NCBI RefSeq assembly: GCF_003287275.1
Contig: NZ_QEVW01000017.1
Location: forward strand, 148,323-212,322
Source: Paenibacillus taichungensis
GTDB taxonomy: Bacteria > Bacillota > Bacilli > Paenibacillales > Paenibacillaceae
DNA length: 64,000 nucleotides
Reading direction: 5' to 3'
The translations under genes were made by a program, and so were the position numbers. The notes under the pieces are model-generated. The model was not told where the DNA came from. It made no database searches and was given only the letters and a program-made list of their open reading frames with translations. Below are positions 16,658 to 24,743 of this stretch, one piece after another. Each line of letters begins with the position of its first letter. Position 1 is the stretch's first letter.

Positions 16658-17674
16658 TCATCTTAATCCAATATCCTCAAAACGATTGCCAATCGTCTCT
16701 GGGAATGCCTGCTTAATGGCATCGATGGCACGCTGTTCCGTTTCCCCTGCTTGCTCGATCAGACAGATCACCTTTTGCACATGCCCCGGTTCTTTCGCAT
16801 CCCACGCTGTTGAATCCTTAACCTTCTCCATCATCTGAGCATATAGGTCTGCAAGTAACGCATACTCCTGTACCACTTGATTCATCTGATTGGACAAATG
16901 CTTAAGCTCTCCAACATAGGAGGCCATATCCTTTCTTGAATTAGCATAATAGCGCAGAACCATGGCAGCTTGATCGGTTTCATATGCATCAGATTGTAGG
17001 GCATCAGCAATGGCTGCATAAGCAGCGGGTCCACATGCGTAATCCTGAGGAGGCAGCATATAGTCATGGGTTTCCCATTTGTACACAGCCTGAATTAATG
17101 ATTCTTTGCACACTTCCCATATGTCTACGGTTGTATGAGATTCAAGAACCTGATAGTACCAGTATGGTGTACTGTTTCGACCAAAAGAATCATAGGGCAG
17201 ACGAATGACTTCATTTTCTTGACTCTCACAAATGAACAGCACCTGCTCCCCATCATCATATCCAGCACAAATAACAAACTGATCATGCCACAGAATAGCA
17301 CCTACACCCCGGTCAATGGAAGCCTTGATATCCAGCAGGGCCTGCTTCTGATAGAGCGGAAAGGTTGGCACGAACGAAAATCCCCCTGACTGACTCGCTG
17401 TCACACCAATGAAATCAGCAGCTACAAAGTTCTCGGCCATCCAATTGTACGCCGAGATCGATTCTGTCGTTAGACGCCGATCTACCACCAGACGAAACAC
17501 ATTTGCAGTCATGCCCGCAATCATGTGACGCGGTAAATTCGTCCACTGCTTGTGTATTAGAATACGATACATCGCATCGAGGTACGAGCCTGCGCCGCTC
17601 CAGTATAGTTGTTCATCCGCCAAATTCTGAGTCTGTGCAAAACGAATCAACTCCGGCAGAGTTTTACTCCCCAT
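16658..17674 (-). CDS. Papain-fold-like (BtrH/C39-type) protein, paralogue 1
   Basis: The protein has 338 aa, with ATG 17674 eight bases after GGAGG. It is homologous along its length to the next upstream gene. Residues about 50-190 resemble the N-terminal domain of BtrH-like and C39-like proteins: HMIAGMTANVFRLVVDRR, a domain-closing GAILWHDQFVICAGYDDGEQVLFI, then YDSFGRN. In active members the GYDD strand is preceded by a histidine and an N-terminal cysteine is present; both are replaced here. The segment DYACGPAAYAAIADAL near residue 213 resembles the 'G..AY..W..AL' motif of that family's second half. The C-terminal 100 residues are helical. No signal peptide. Probably a non-proteolytic member; biochemical role unknown. 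Confidence 0.65.
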   Translation of the reverse strand: MGSKTLPELIRFAQTQNLADEQLYWSGAGSYLDAMYRILIHKQWTNLPRHMIAGMTANVFRLVVDRRLTTESISAYNWMAENFVAADFIGVTASQSGGFSFVPTFPLYQKQALLDIKASIDRGVGAILWHDQFVICAGYDDGEQVLFICESQENEVIRLPYDSFGRNSTPYWYYQVLESHTTVDIWEVCKESLIQAVYKWETHDYMLPPQDYACGPAAYAAIADALQSDAYETDQAAMVLRYYANSRKDMASYVGELKHLSNQMNQVVQEYALLADLYAQMMEKVKDSTAWDAKEPGHVQKVICLIEQAGETEQRAIDAIKQAFPETIGNRFEDIGLR

Positions 17675-17692
17675 CACCTTATCCTCCCTCCC

Positions 17693-18691
17693 CTACCTTG
17701 CCGAATGTGCTCCCCAACGTGGCACAGTGGTACGTTTACGATCTGGATACTTTAGGGATATCAAACGAAAATAATCAACAGCCTGCTCTTCCAATGCTTT
17801 CGCTTCCAATAAAATCTGTGCCAGCTTCTCTGTGGTGTCTGCCTGCATAATCCATCTGTTATGTTCCTGAATCATGCATCCCTTCATCTGAATAATCAGT
17901 GCTCCAAGCTGTTCATAACACGCATGGGCTTGGTCCAGCTCGGTCCATATCCCCCGCGCATCCTGCAAATACAACTGAATTTCAGTTCGGGACTGGCAAT
18001 AGGATTGCAAAATATACACAGCACCCGATTCATCGTAATCTCCACTCCGAAGGGCCTCTACCCACACATCATACGCCATTCTGCCCGAAACGATATTCCG
18101 ATCAGGCAGTAGACGATAAGGGATATCCCAATCCTCAATCGCCAATCTCAATGATTCCAACAGCATCTCTTGTTCAGGGATATGTACCTGATCACCAAAG
18201 ACCTGACAGTACCAGAACCCGGTGAAGTTTAATCCGAAATTGTCATACAGCATAATCTGTGGTTCCTTGCTCCAGCCATCTTGCACATAAAAGATGCGAT
18301 CACTGTCATCATACCCATGAATAACACCAAATTCCGGAATCCAGTAGATAACTCCTACGCCCCCATCCAGACTGCGCTTCACCCAATTTACCGCATCCCT
18401 CTGGTAATACCCGAATGTGGGATGACGTGTCCGCCCCCCATCCCAGATCGTGAATATCCCCAAGTTATCGATCCCAGGGCGATGAGATTCTCCCCATTGA
18501 CCATAGGCTGTAACGGACATGGGCAGCAGTCTGCGATGCACTGAAAGTTTGAATGCCATACCCGTATATCCAGCGAGCACATACTTGGAACCCTGAAACA
18601 GACCCGCATGGGTCAATACAGCGTGTAGGCTATCCACATACGATTTGGACTCCCGCTTCATGATCAGGTTGTCTAACGCAACTTCAGTCAA
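17693..18691 (-). CDS. Papain-fold-like (BtrH/C39-type) protein, paralogue 2
   Basis: The protein has 332 aa and begins at TTG 18691 behind a good AGAGGAGA site. It aligns with paralogue 1: SYVDSLHAVLTHAG with SYLDAMYRILIHKQ, AGYTGMAFKLSVHRRLLPMSVTAY with its counterpart, and GGVGVIYWIPEFGVIHGYDD with GVGAILWHDQFVICAGYDD. GRMAYDVWVEAL keeps the second-half family motif. The usual catalytic Cys and His of C39-like peptidases are absent at the expected places. The stop codon is 18 bp before the ATG of paralogue 1, and a WYL regulator gene lies 30 bp upstream, so the three form one operon. A sensing, binding or acyl-transfer role is possible; BtrH-like proteins act in butirosin side-chain transfer. 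Confidence 0.65.
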   Translation of the reverse strand: MTEVALDNLIMKRESKSYVDSLHAVLTHAGLFQGSKYVLAGYTGMAFKLSVHRRLLPMSVTAYGQWGESHRPGIDNLGIFTIWDGGRTRHPTFGYYQRDAVNWVKRSLDGGVGVIYWIPEFGVIHGYDDSDRIFYVQDGWSKEPQIMLYDNFGLNFTGFWYCQVFGDQVHIPEQEMLLESLRLAIEDWDIPYRLLPDRNIVSGRMAYDVWVEALRSGDYDESGAVYILQSYCQSRTEIQLYLQDARGIWTELDQAHACYEQLGALIIQMKGCMIQEHNRWIMQADTTEKLAQILLEAKALEEQAVDYFRLISLKYPDRKRTTVPRWGAHSAR

Positions 18692-18721
18692 AAAAAATCT
18701 CCTCTCTATGGTTGTTCCAAT

Positions 18722-19636
18722 TCAGGTTTGCCTTGAGCTCATTGCAAGCCTGTCGATTATTCCTTCAGCACTTTGCTGGAGCTTTCGTCTAAGCCACGTT
18801 GGAGACAACAGTTCCTCCCACTCGGTAACGAACAAATGCTGTAAGAACGCCTCCGTATCATAAAATTCAATCCAGTGGACCTGATCTTGATTCTCCCGAA
18901 TCCGATATCCTTGCCACAGCTCTGTGTGCTGCACTTCTCTCATTCTTATCTTAGCGACAAACGGTTTACGGACAGGCATCGACTCTTCCCATCCCCCCAG
19001 CAAACCGTCTGTCTGACACTGAAACGTATCGTTCGTCATCTGCACATGAATCATGCCCTCCAGCCGGATAGCCGTTTGCTGTAAAGGGTCGAATTCATAG
19101 CCAACGACATAATCGGCGTTGAACTGGGACACCATCTTCAATGGGCACCAGGTAAATTGCCTTTCTCCGGCATGATCTTTGTAATGGATATGTACTTTGC
19201 GGGATTCGGCAATCGCATGGGACAAAATCTCAAAGGACTGAAGCTGTTGCGGATCTGCTTTAAACACAGGAAGCTGACTGCTCCCCGTCTGCTGTTTCTC
19301 AAGCGTAAAACGCTCCAGCAAATGCGCCACACGCTTCACCGCATCCGACTGATCATAATTGTAATGCCTGTAACGATGTGCCAGATACTTAAGCACCTGC
19401 TGTTCTTCTTCCGTCATATATAAATGGGGCAGCCGGTAGGTCTGATCCTCGTAACAATACCCCCGATATTTTGCTATATACACCAGGGGGGCACGTAGAG
19501 AAATCGCCATATATTCAATATCACGCTGGGCTTGGCGCCGGGATATTTCAAATTCACGTGCCAGCCAGCTGCTGTTCGGAAAACGTCCACTCCGAATCTG
19601 CTCGTCAAACCAATGAATACGATGCATATTGCTCAT
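18722..19636 (-). CDS. HTH/WYL-domain transcriptional regulator
   Basis: This is a 304-aa YafY/PafBC-type regulator. The N-terminal helix-turn-helix (SSWLAREFEISRRQAQRDIE, about residues 22-42) is followed by an HTH-associated helical region and a WYL-type ligand-binding domain (about 135-215, core VHIHYKDHAGE, CPLKMVSQFNADYVVGYEF). The canonical W-Y-L triplet is degenerate (PLKMVSQFNADYVVGY). It is the first gene of a leftward operon with two papain-fold-like paralogues and probably regulates that operon. WYL domains sense small molecules or nucleic acid fragments in other systems; the ligand here is unknown. Confidence 0.85.
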   Translation of the reverse strand: MSNMHRIHWFDEQIRSGRFPNSSWLAREFEISRRQAQRDIEYMAISLRAPLVYIAKYRGYCYEDQTYRLPHLYMTEEEQQVLKYLAHRYRHYNYDQSDAVKRVAHLLERFTLEKQQTGSSQLPVFKADPQQLQSFEILSHAIAESRKVHIHYKDHAGERQFTWCPLKMVSQFNADYVVGYEFDPLQQTAIRLEGMIHVQMTNDTFQCQTDGLLGGWEESMPVRKPFVAKIRMREVQHTELWQGYRIRENQDQVHWIEFYDTEAFLQHLFVTEWEELLSPTWLRRKLQQSAEGIIDRLAMSSRQT

Positions 19637-19674
19637 TTCCCCGCCCCCTGGCTCGTTCCGTATTTAGTAATTGT

Positions 19675-19683
19675 ATTATACCA
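19675..19683 (-). promoter_or_regulatory. Extended -10 promoter of the WYL operon
   Basis: TGGTATAAT reads leftward 39 bases before the WYL regulator start. The -35 position is poor, so the promoter relies on the extended -10 or on an activator. Confidence 0.5.
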
Positions 19684-19718
19684 AAAGACATGGCCCGTTC
19701 CGAAGAACAGGCCTGTTA
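19684..19718 (-). terminator. Terminator of the zinc-ribbon gene
   Basis: ACAGGCC-TGTTC pairs with GAACG-GGCCATGT around a TTCG loop and is followed leftward by CTTTTGG. Confidence 0.55.
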
Positions 19719-19720
19719 TG

Positions 19721-19948
19721 TTATACGGTTACTTTGTCCACTCTGGACTGCACGGCTTTGGAGCATTTCTTGCATACTTTCAGACTCGTACCATCTGTTT
19801 TCGTTTGCGAATACAACAATTTAATCCGGGTGCTGCTGCACACCGGGCATGTTCCTCTTCCTCGGGATGGTAGATTCCACAGGACGCGTCCTCTTTTTGT
19901 TTTTGCCAACGTTTGTGAACCTCTTTTCGATATGGTTTGTGTGTTCAC
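19721..19948 (-). CDS. Small zinc-ribbon protein
   Basis: This short basic protein has two CxxC knuckles (TCPVCSSTRIK and LKVCKKCSKA) separated by about 20 residues, which is a typical zinc ribbon. The segment TKRGRVLWNLPSRGRGTCPVC looks strongly conserved in character. The start is uncertain. A GTG at 19948 gives 75 aa. A TTG at 19909, preceded by AAGAGGT at 9 bases, gives 62 aa. An ATG at 19966 has no ribosome-binding site. The gene lies between the WYL operon and an ArsR-type gene on the same strand and has its own stem-loop. A nucleic-acid or protein-binding role is typical for such ribbons; the specific function is unknown. Confidence 0.6.
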   Translation of the reverse strand: MNTQTISKRGSQTLAKTKRGRVLWNLPSRGRGTCPVCSSTRIKLLYSQTKTDGTSLKVCKKCSKAVQSRVDKVTV

Positions 19949-20008
19949 CGTTATTATAGGGGGCATGGTACGACATAGAATGTCGCAGCAGTATGGAACA
20001 GGCCAAAC

Positions 20009-20050
20009 ATAAAAAAATGTCCCCTCTTCAACTTGAAGAAAGGACATTAT
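20009..20050 (-). terminator. Terminator after the ArsR-type gene
   Basis: AATGTCC pairs with GGACATT around an inner CTTCAA/TTGAAG stem. Read leftward it ends in TTTTTTT. Confidence 0.8.
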
Positions 20051-20374
20051 TTAGGAATCATGTATTTCGGACTGAGCTGCCGCTTGTAACAAAGGCTGTA
20101 ACAGACCAGGAAAACGCACTTCCAGATCCTCAGATCTTAGCGTCAGGAAATGCTGTGTACCTTGTACTCTCACCCGAATGACTCCGGCTTCCCGCAGGGT
20201 CCGAATATGGTGTGACATCGTGGATTTCACAACAGGTGCACGAAAATGACTGCATGGCTGCTCACCATTTCTGGCCGCTTCCGTTACAATCCCAAGACGG
20301 ATGGGATCACTTAAAGCGTACAAAACGGAAGAAAGTTCAATATCCTCCACTTGGGGATGGTGTAAAATTTTCAT
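20051..20374 (-). CDS. ArsR-family winged-helix repressor
   Basis: A 107-aa winged helix protein: residues 13-90 hold the core (LSSVLYALSDPIRLGIV, then VVKSTMSHHIRTLREAGVIRV with the recognition helix, and the wing VQGTQHFLTLR). It has only one cysteine (PCSHF) and lacks the ELCVCDL metal site, so it is probably not a classic metal sensor. It diverges from a 14-TM drug exporter gene. A perfect palindrome, GTTCGAT-4-ATCGAAC, sits between them and is a probable binding site. I infer repression of the exporter and autoregulation. Confidence 0.87.
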   Translation of the reverse strand: MKILHHPQVEDIELSSVLYALSDPIRLGIVTEAARNGEQPCSHFRAPVVKSTMSHHIRTLREAGVIRVRVQGTQHFLTLRSEDLEVRFPGLLQPLLQAAAQSEIHDS

Positions 20375-20441
20375 CGTTGAAGTCTCCTTTTTTTCAGACT
20401 ATCCATTGTATTTTAGCATAGTTCCATGATATATTTCTAAT

Positions 20442-20459
20442 GTTCGATACCAATCGAAC
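20442..20459. promoter_or_regulatory. Palindromic operator candidate (ArsR-type regulator / MFS exporter)
   Basis: GTTCGAT-ACCA-ATCGAAC has perfect 7-base arms and lies in the 211-bp gap between the two divergent starts. Confidence 0.6.
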
Positions 20460-20585
20460 TTACAAACCTATTTCGTTTATGTATCCCCTGCTGTCAGGCA
20501 TGGGATTCACTCTATACCACATTTTGCAAATGTTACACACCATTTCTGAAATATTGCGAAATGCACATCAATCTAGGAGGTTTTT

Positions 20586-21962
20586 ATGAACAACACCGCA
20601 ACTGCATCATCTGGGGAACGGACAGCAGGAATACAGGAAGGGTTAATCGTAAGTCTGCTTGGTTTCACGGTTGTCCTTGTCGTTATGAATACGATGATGT
20701 TCAATCTGGCCCTGCCCAAAATTGCAGCTGAATTTATGCTCTCATCTGTCTCTTCTTCCTGGATTGTCACCGGCTATTCCATCGTTTTTGCTATTTCCTC
20801 GATCACGTTCTCACGTCTATCGGATTTTGTTCCGATTCGCACCCTGTTTACGACCGGTCTTACACTGCTTGGTGCAGCATCCGTTCTTGGTTTCTTCAGT
20901 AACCATTTTATCCTTCTGCTCATTGCACGTCTGATTCAGGCCGCGGGTGCAGCTTCTGTACCAGGGCTGGCTATCGTTCTTATTACTCGTTACATTCCAA
21001 GTGACCGCCGGGGTAAATCCATGGCTGTTGTCATGTCGGCCAGCTCACTGGGTCTTGGACTTGGACCTGTGATCGGCGGTAGTATTACACAGTTTCTCGG
21101 ATGGCATGATCTGTTTATCGTTACCGGACTAACCTTGTTTCTGATCCCTGTATTTTTCAAACTGCTTCCAAGTGAGATGCCGCAAAAGGGTTCATTCGAC
21201 TTGCTAGGCGCGCTGTTACTGGCGATCGGAACAACCGGCGTCCTGCTATTCCTGACTTCACGTGAATGGGTAACCCTCGTTGTTGGTGCGGCTGCACTCG
21301 TCCTGTTCTGGTTACGAATTCGCCGTGCGGCTGATCCCTTTGTACAACCAGCTCTGTTCAAAAACAAAAAATATATGATGCTCAGCTCACTGGGGATTGT
21401 ATCGTATATTAACAATTTCTCGACGCTGTTCCTGCTGCCGCAAGTTCTGGCACATCTGTATGGCCTGACTCCGGCCCAGTCCGGGCTCGTCATCTTCCCG
21501 GGTGCAATTGTATCCATGCTGTTATCCAATCGAATTGGCCGCATGATTGACCGGCACGGCAATACACAACTGCTCAAGTTCGCACCATGGTTACTGCTCG
21601 CTGCTGCTGGATTGTTTGCTCTTTTTGCAGACGACAGCATCTATGCCATTATGGCTGTATACATTCTACTTAGCGTAGGCTTCTCTGCACTAACAACGAG
21701 TGTATCCAATGAGTTGTCGGGCAATCTGACGATGGATCAGGTTGGTGCTGGCATGGGACTATTCCAGCTTAGCCAGTTCTTCAGCGGAGCATTTAGTGTT
21801 GCCGTAACTGGTGTCGCATTGACAGCCATGCAGCAATTGCCATTAGCCTCGGCGTACACTAATATTTTCTGGGGTATGACTGTGGTTGCTCTGGCATCCA
21901 TTGTTTTTTCCCAGGTGTATCTGAGAATGCAGGCACGGAAGGAAACTGTCGCTTCACATTAA
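20586..21962 (+). CDS. MFS drug:H+ antiporter, 14-TM family (Tet(K/L)-like size)
   Basis: A 458-aa integral membrane protein, preceded by TAGGAGG. It has about 14 hydrophobic segments. The antiporter motif C is visible as GLGLGPVIGGSI (about residues 153-164). Other fitting segments are ITFSRLSDFVPIR (motif A region) and the N-terminal LVVMNTMMFNLALPKIAAEF, typical of the DHA2 family. The length equals that of Tet(K)/Tet(L), but many Bmr3-like multidrug exporters share it, so no drug is assigned. It is controlled from a divergent ArsR-type gene and followed by its own terminator. Likely role: efflux of a toxic hydrophobic compound. Confidence 0.88.
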   Translation: MNNTATASSGERTAGIQEGLIVSLLGFTVVLVVMNTMMFNLALPKIAAEFMLSSVSSSWIVTGYSIVFAISSITFSRLSDFVPIRTLFTTGLTLLGAASVLGFFSNHFILLLIARLIQAAGAASVPGLAIVLITRYIPSDRRGKSMAVVMSASSLGLGLGPVIGGSITQFLGWHDLFIVTGLTLFLIPVFFKLLPSEMPQKGSFDLLGALLLAIGTTGVLLFLTSREWVTLVVGAAALVLFWLRIRRAADPFVQPALFKNKKYMMLSSLGIVSYINNFSTLFLLPQVLAHLYGLTPAQSGLVIFPGAIVSMLLSNRIGRMIDRHGNTQLLKFAPWLLLAAAGLFALFADDSIYAIMAVYILLSVGFSALTTSVSNELSGNLTMDQVGAGMGLFQLSQFFSGAFSVAVTGVALTAMQQLPLASAYTNIFWGMTVVALASIVFSQVYLRMQARKETVASH

Positions 21963-22002
21963 GCAGGTTATACAGGTTCTTACTTATAATAAATTCTATA
22001 AG

Positions 22003-22048
22003 AAAGCCAGGATTGGACCGATAGGGTCTGATCTCTGGCTTTTTTGTT
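22003..22048 (+). terminator. Terminator of the 14-TM exporter gene
   Basis: AAGCCAG...GGACC pairs with GGTCT...CTGGCTT and is followed by TTTTTGTTT. Confidence 0.8.
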
Positions 22049-22164
22049 TGTTATTAGACTATAAGATATGAATACGTATTACTTTATCTCTGTTATTCTT
22101 ATATTATAAACAGATCGTATAGATTTTTTTGAAAATGATAAAATCAAGGGGATGTCTTTCGCAC

Positions 22165-23379
22165 ATGAAGCTTCAACAGTTTAATTCACTATTTCGTATC
22201 CCTACATACCGGCTGTTCCTCGTTTGTATGTTGTTGCAAGGTATGGCTATTTCAATCAGCGCGCCCTTTCTTGCGGTCTACTTTACAACCCGCCTCGAAG
22301 TATCCATTGCAACATTCGGATTATTCACTGCTGTAACACTTATGGCGGGTGTGCTGTTCAGTTCCTGGATCGCCAGACGATCGGATCAACCCGGGGCTCG
22401 CAAAAAAATTCTGGTGTCTGCCATGATTTGCAACGCTCTTGCTTTTGCAGGGTATCTGTGGATTCACGATTTCACTTTATTATTTATTTATATGACGATA
22501 ATGACTGCACTCGGATCTCCCGCCATGCCACAATTGTTCGCAGCTGCAAGAGAAGCGGTTAATTCCGCAACAGATGTCGATCATGCTGTGGCCAATTCAA
22601 CCCTGCGCTCCGCATTTTCATTGGGGTTTATTACGGGACCTTTAATCGGAACTTTACTGATTGCGTATATTGGGTACATCGGCATTTTCAGTTCAACGTG
22701 TTTTATTTTTCTGATCAATGCGGTATTATTTTTCTTTCTGTTAAAAAAAGCTCCCGAGCCTTCTTCCATTCGTGCATCCTCGGGTAGCATACACATGAAA
22801 TTACATCAGGATGCAAGAATCTATATGCCTTTTCTCATTACCACACTTCTGTATATGGCACATTGGATGAATAACCTGAATGCTTCTCTGTTCATTATTC
22901 ACCATCTGGGCGGGGGAACCCGGGAAGTTGGCTGGATCTCCAGTTTATGCGCGGGGCTTGAAATTCCGATTATGCTAGGTTTGGGTCTGCTCGCCTCAAA
23001 ATACCCCAACCGCTCACTCATGTTATGGGGTTCCCTTATGGGTGCCGCTTATTATGTAATAGTTTTGTTCTCTACGGAACTGTGGCACTTGCTGGCCGGA
23101 CAACTATTGCTCGCATTCTTTGTTGCCGTTATCTCTGCTATCGGAATCAGTTACATGCAGGATCTGCTTCCGTCCATGCCCGGCTATGCGTCAACTCTCT
23201 ATTCCAATGCCTCCACGTTGGGAAGATTATTTGGTAGTCTGGTCGGGGGATGGACAGCCGGAGTGTGGGGGTATCGGAATTCCTATTGGGTATGTCTAAT
23301 CCTTGTTCTGATTTCATTAGGTATGCTTGTTGTCACACAACAATTATCAAAAGAAAAACGTCAGACCCTTTCACTCTAA
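22165..23379 (+). CDS. MFS sugar-efflux-type transporter (SET-like, 12 TM)
   Basis: The frame opens at 22129, but AAGGGGATG lies 10 bases before ATG 22165 (MKLQQFNSLFRI), giving 404 aa. About 12 membrane segments are visible, with a central polar linker (KAPEPSSIRASSGSIHMKLHQDARIY). The order RIPTYRLFLVCMLLQGMAIS...APFLAVYFTTRLEVS and the WISSLCAGLEIPIMLGLG segment resemble the SetA/SetB sugar efflux family. The palindrome AATACGTATT at 22071-22080 lies upstream. The gene stands alone and is ended by a strong bidirectional terminator. The substrate, a sugar or a drug, is not certain. Confidence 0.8.
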   Translation: MKLQQFNSLFRIPTYRLFLVCMLLQGMAISISAPFLAVYFTTRLEVSIATFGLFTAVTLMAGVLFSSWIARRSDQPGARKKILVSAMICNALAFAGYLWIHDFTLLFIYMTIMTALGSPAMPQLFAAAREAVNSATDVDHAVANSTLRSAFSLGFITGPLIGTLLIAYIGYIGIFSSTCFIFLINAVLFFFLLKKAPEPSSIRASSGSIHMKLHQDARIYMPFLITTLLYMAHWMNNLNASLFIIHHLGGGTREVGWISSLCAGLEIPIMLGLGLLASKYPNRSLMLWGSLMGAAYYVIVLFSTELWHLLAGQLLLAFFVAVISAIGISYMQDLLPSMPGYASTLYSNASTLGRLFGSLVGGWTAGVWGYRNSYWVCLILVLISLGMLVVTQQLSKEKRQTLSL

Positions 23380-23423
23380 GCAAATCCGCATGCAAGACTG
23401 AGTGAACGTAAAAGCTTGAACAA

Positions 23424-23472
23424 AACAAACCCCCAAGAGGACGCAGCTATAGCGCTCTTGGGGGTTTGTTTA
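23424..23472. terminator. Strong bidirectional terminator
   Basis: AACAAACCCCCAAGAG pairs perfectly with CTCTTGGGGGTTTGTT between two convergent genes, with T-rich flanks on both strands. Confidence 0.9.
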
Positions 23473-23508
23473 TCATCGTTTCAATATTCTTTTATGTGAA
23501 TACAAACA

Positions 23509-23958
23509 CTATTCAAATAGATCCAGACGAAGACGCTTCAGGCTAGTATGCTGGATGAGCCATTGACCATCGATTTTGACAAACGTTTCATGGTAATGTC
23601 CAAATCCATGAAAGGATTTATTGTCTTTGCCTTCAGGGAACGTCACCCAATCTTCCATTGGAGAGATGACTTTGGCTTCATTCTCGGATACAAATTCAAC
23701 TTCAGCGCTATGTACATGATGCACAGTTACGGCAACATCCACCAAATCCCGGAATACTTGAACGATGGTGTCCCGACCTGTCAATACCGGGATTGGATTG
23801 CCTTCTGTACTGAAATCAGCTACGGCATCCGGAGCGAACACTTCACCTAATGTATCCCACTGCTTCGTATCAATATAACGGCAATAGCGCGCTTTGGTGT
23901 TCCGAATGTTTTCCAGTGCAAGCAGTTGTTCCAGTTCTGTAATGGTTGATTGGCTCAT
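23509..23958 (-). CDS. SnoaL-like (NTF2-fold) protein
   Basis: A 149-aa protein starting behind GGAGGGAC. It fits the SnoaL_4/NTF2-like cone fold of polyketide cyclases and small dehydratases: N-terminal helices (ITELEQLLALENIRNTKARYCRYID), the W..L..VFAPDAVADF strand, then VHHVHSAEVEF and a C-terminal KIDGQWLIQHTSLKRLR strand. Candidate pocket residues include the aspartate of FAPDA and the paired histidines of VHHVHS, positions often catalytic in this family. It lies downstream of an unusual symmetric promoter. The Rrf2 gene upstream on the same strand has its own terminator, so the two are probably separate units. The substrate is unknown. Confidence 0.82.
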   Translation of the reverse strand: MSQSTITELEQLLALENIRNTKARYCRYIDTKQWDTLGEVFAPDAVADFSTEGNPIPVLTGRDTIVQVFRDLVDVAVTVHHVHSAEVEFVSENEAKVISPMEDWVTFPEGKDNKSFHGFGHYHETFVKIDGQWLIQHTSLKRLRLDLFE

Positions 23959-24017
23959 GTGTTGTCCCTCCAGAAATCTAAGATGTAAGCAAATATGTAT
24001 TAATAATTTTCTTCCTT

Positions 24018-24048
24018 ATTGTACCATTCCACTTATATTAGGTACAAT
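24018..24048. promoter_or_regulatory. Symmetric promoter/operator upstream of the SnoaL-like gene
   Basis: ATTGTACC (24018-24025) and GGTACAAT (24041-24048) form perfect 8-base arms 15 bases apart. On either strand this reads TTGTAC-N18-TACAAT, a plausible -35/-10 pair, so it is potentially a bidirectional promoter. The leftward version fits the SnoaL-like gene. Confidence 0.5.
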
Positions 24049-24123
24049 GGCATATTATACGTTTGTATATTAACTATCTTCCCTATCGTTGAAGCACTCG
24101 GATCAATCCTCATCCATGCACAG

Positions 24124-24171
24124 CAAAAAAAACCCTCCAACTCCCTTAAACGGGGAGAGAAGGATTTTTTT
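24124..24171 (-). terminator. Terminator of the Rrf2 regulator gene
   Basis: Read leftward, CCTTCTCTCCC pairs imperfectly with GGGAGTTGGAGG and is followed by a run of eight T. Confidence 0.75.
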
Positions 24172-24226
24172 ATAATTCGCGCTTCAACGGGCGCAGCGAT
24201 AGGATCAACTGGACCTCCGATTCAGG

Positions 24227-24634
24227 TTATACGGAATGTGCAGCTTTCATTTGAGCAGCCAGCTCAGACATTTTTTTATTGTGCAAATAACTCTCCATCT
24301 CTTCTTCCGCACGGACCATCACCTGCTGAATCAGGCAGCCTTCATTATGATCCTGCGAGCATTCGAACAGGGAAGCCTGTCCCTCAATGGCATGGATAAT
24401 CTCCAGAAATGAAGGATCCGGATTCTTCCGGCTAAGCCGATAACCACCATTGGCACCCGAAGTCGATTCGATCATGCCGGCTTTGACCAGCTTGGTCAAT
24501 ATTTTAGACAAATAGGTTGGAGATACTTTTTGCATCTCAGCTAATTGATGTACACTGACCAGTTGCTCCGGTTCGGTCGCAACCAGAAAAAGCATGGTGT
24601 GGAGGGCATAGTTTGTAGCTTTCGAATATTTCAT
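24227..24634 (-). CDS. Rrf2-family transcriptional regulator
   Basis: A 135-aa Rrf2/IscR/NsrR-type winged helix protein. The N-terminus MKYSKATNYALHTMLFL, the recognition region KVSPTYLSKILTKLVKAGMI (residues 36-55) and the wing SGANGGYRLSR are characteristic. Cysteines occur at 92 and 100, where IscR and NsrR bind an iron-sulphur cluster, but the usual third cysteine near 104-106 is missing. The protein may therefore use another ligand, or it may be a redox or cluster-free sensor. It has a near-consensus promoter (24670-24698) and its own terminator. Target genes are not evident. Confidence 0.88.
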   Translation of the reverse strand: MKYSKATNYALHTMLFLVATEPEQLVSVHQLAEMQKVSPTYLSKILTKLVKAGMIESTSGANGGYRLSRKNPDPSFLEIIHAIEGQASLFECSQDHNEGCLIQQVMVRAEEEMESYLHNKKMSELAAQMKAAHSV

Positions 24635-24669
24635 GAGGGCACCTCATTATATACGGATTTAATTTATCT

Positions 24670-24698
24670 ATAATAGACTTGATTGAACGCTCTGTCAA
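24670..24698 (-). promoter_or_regulatory. Near-consensus promoter of the Rrf2 gene
   Basis: Leftward TTGACA (24698-24693), 17-base spacer, TATTAT (24675-24670), 36 bases before the start codon. Confidence 0.7.
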
Positions 24699-24743
24699 AC
24701 GTTGAAGATTCCCGCAGAATCAAACAAACGGACATCATTACAT

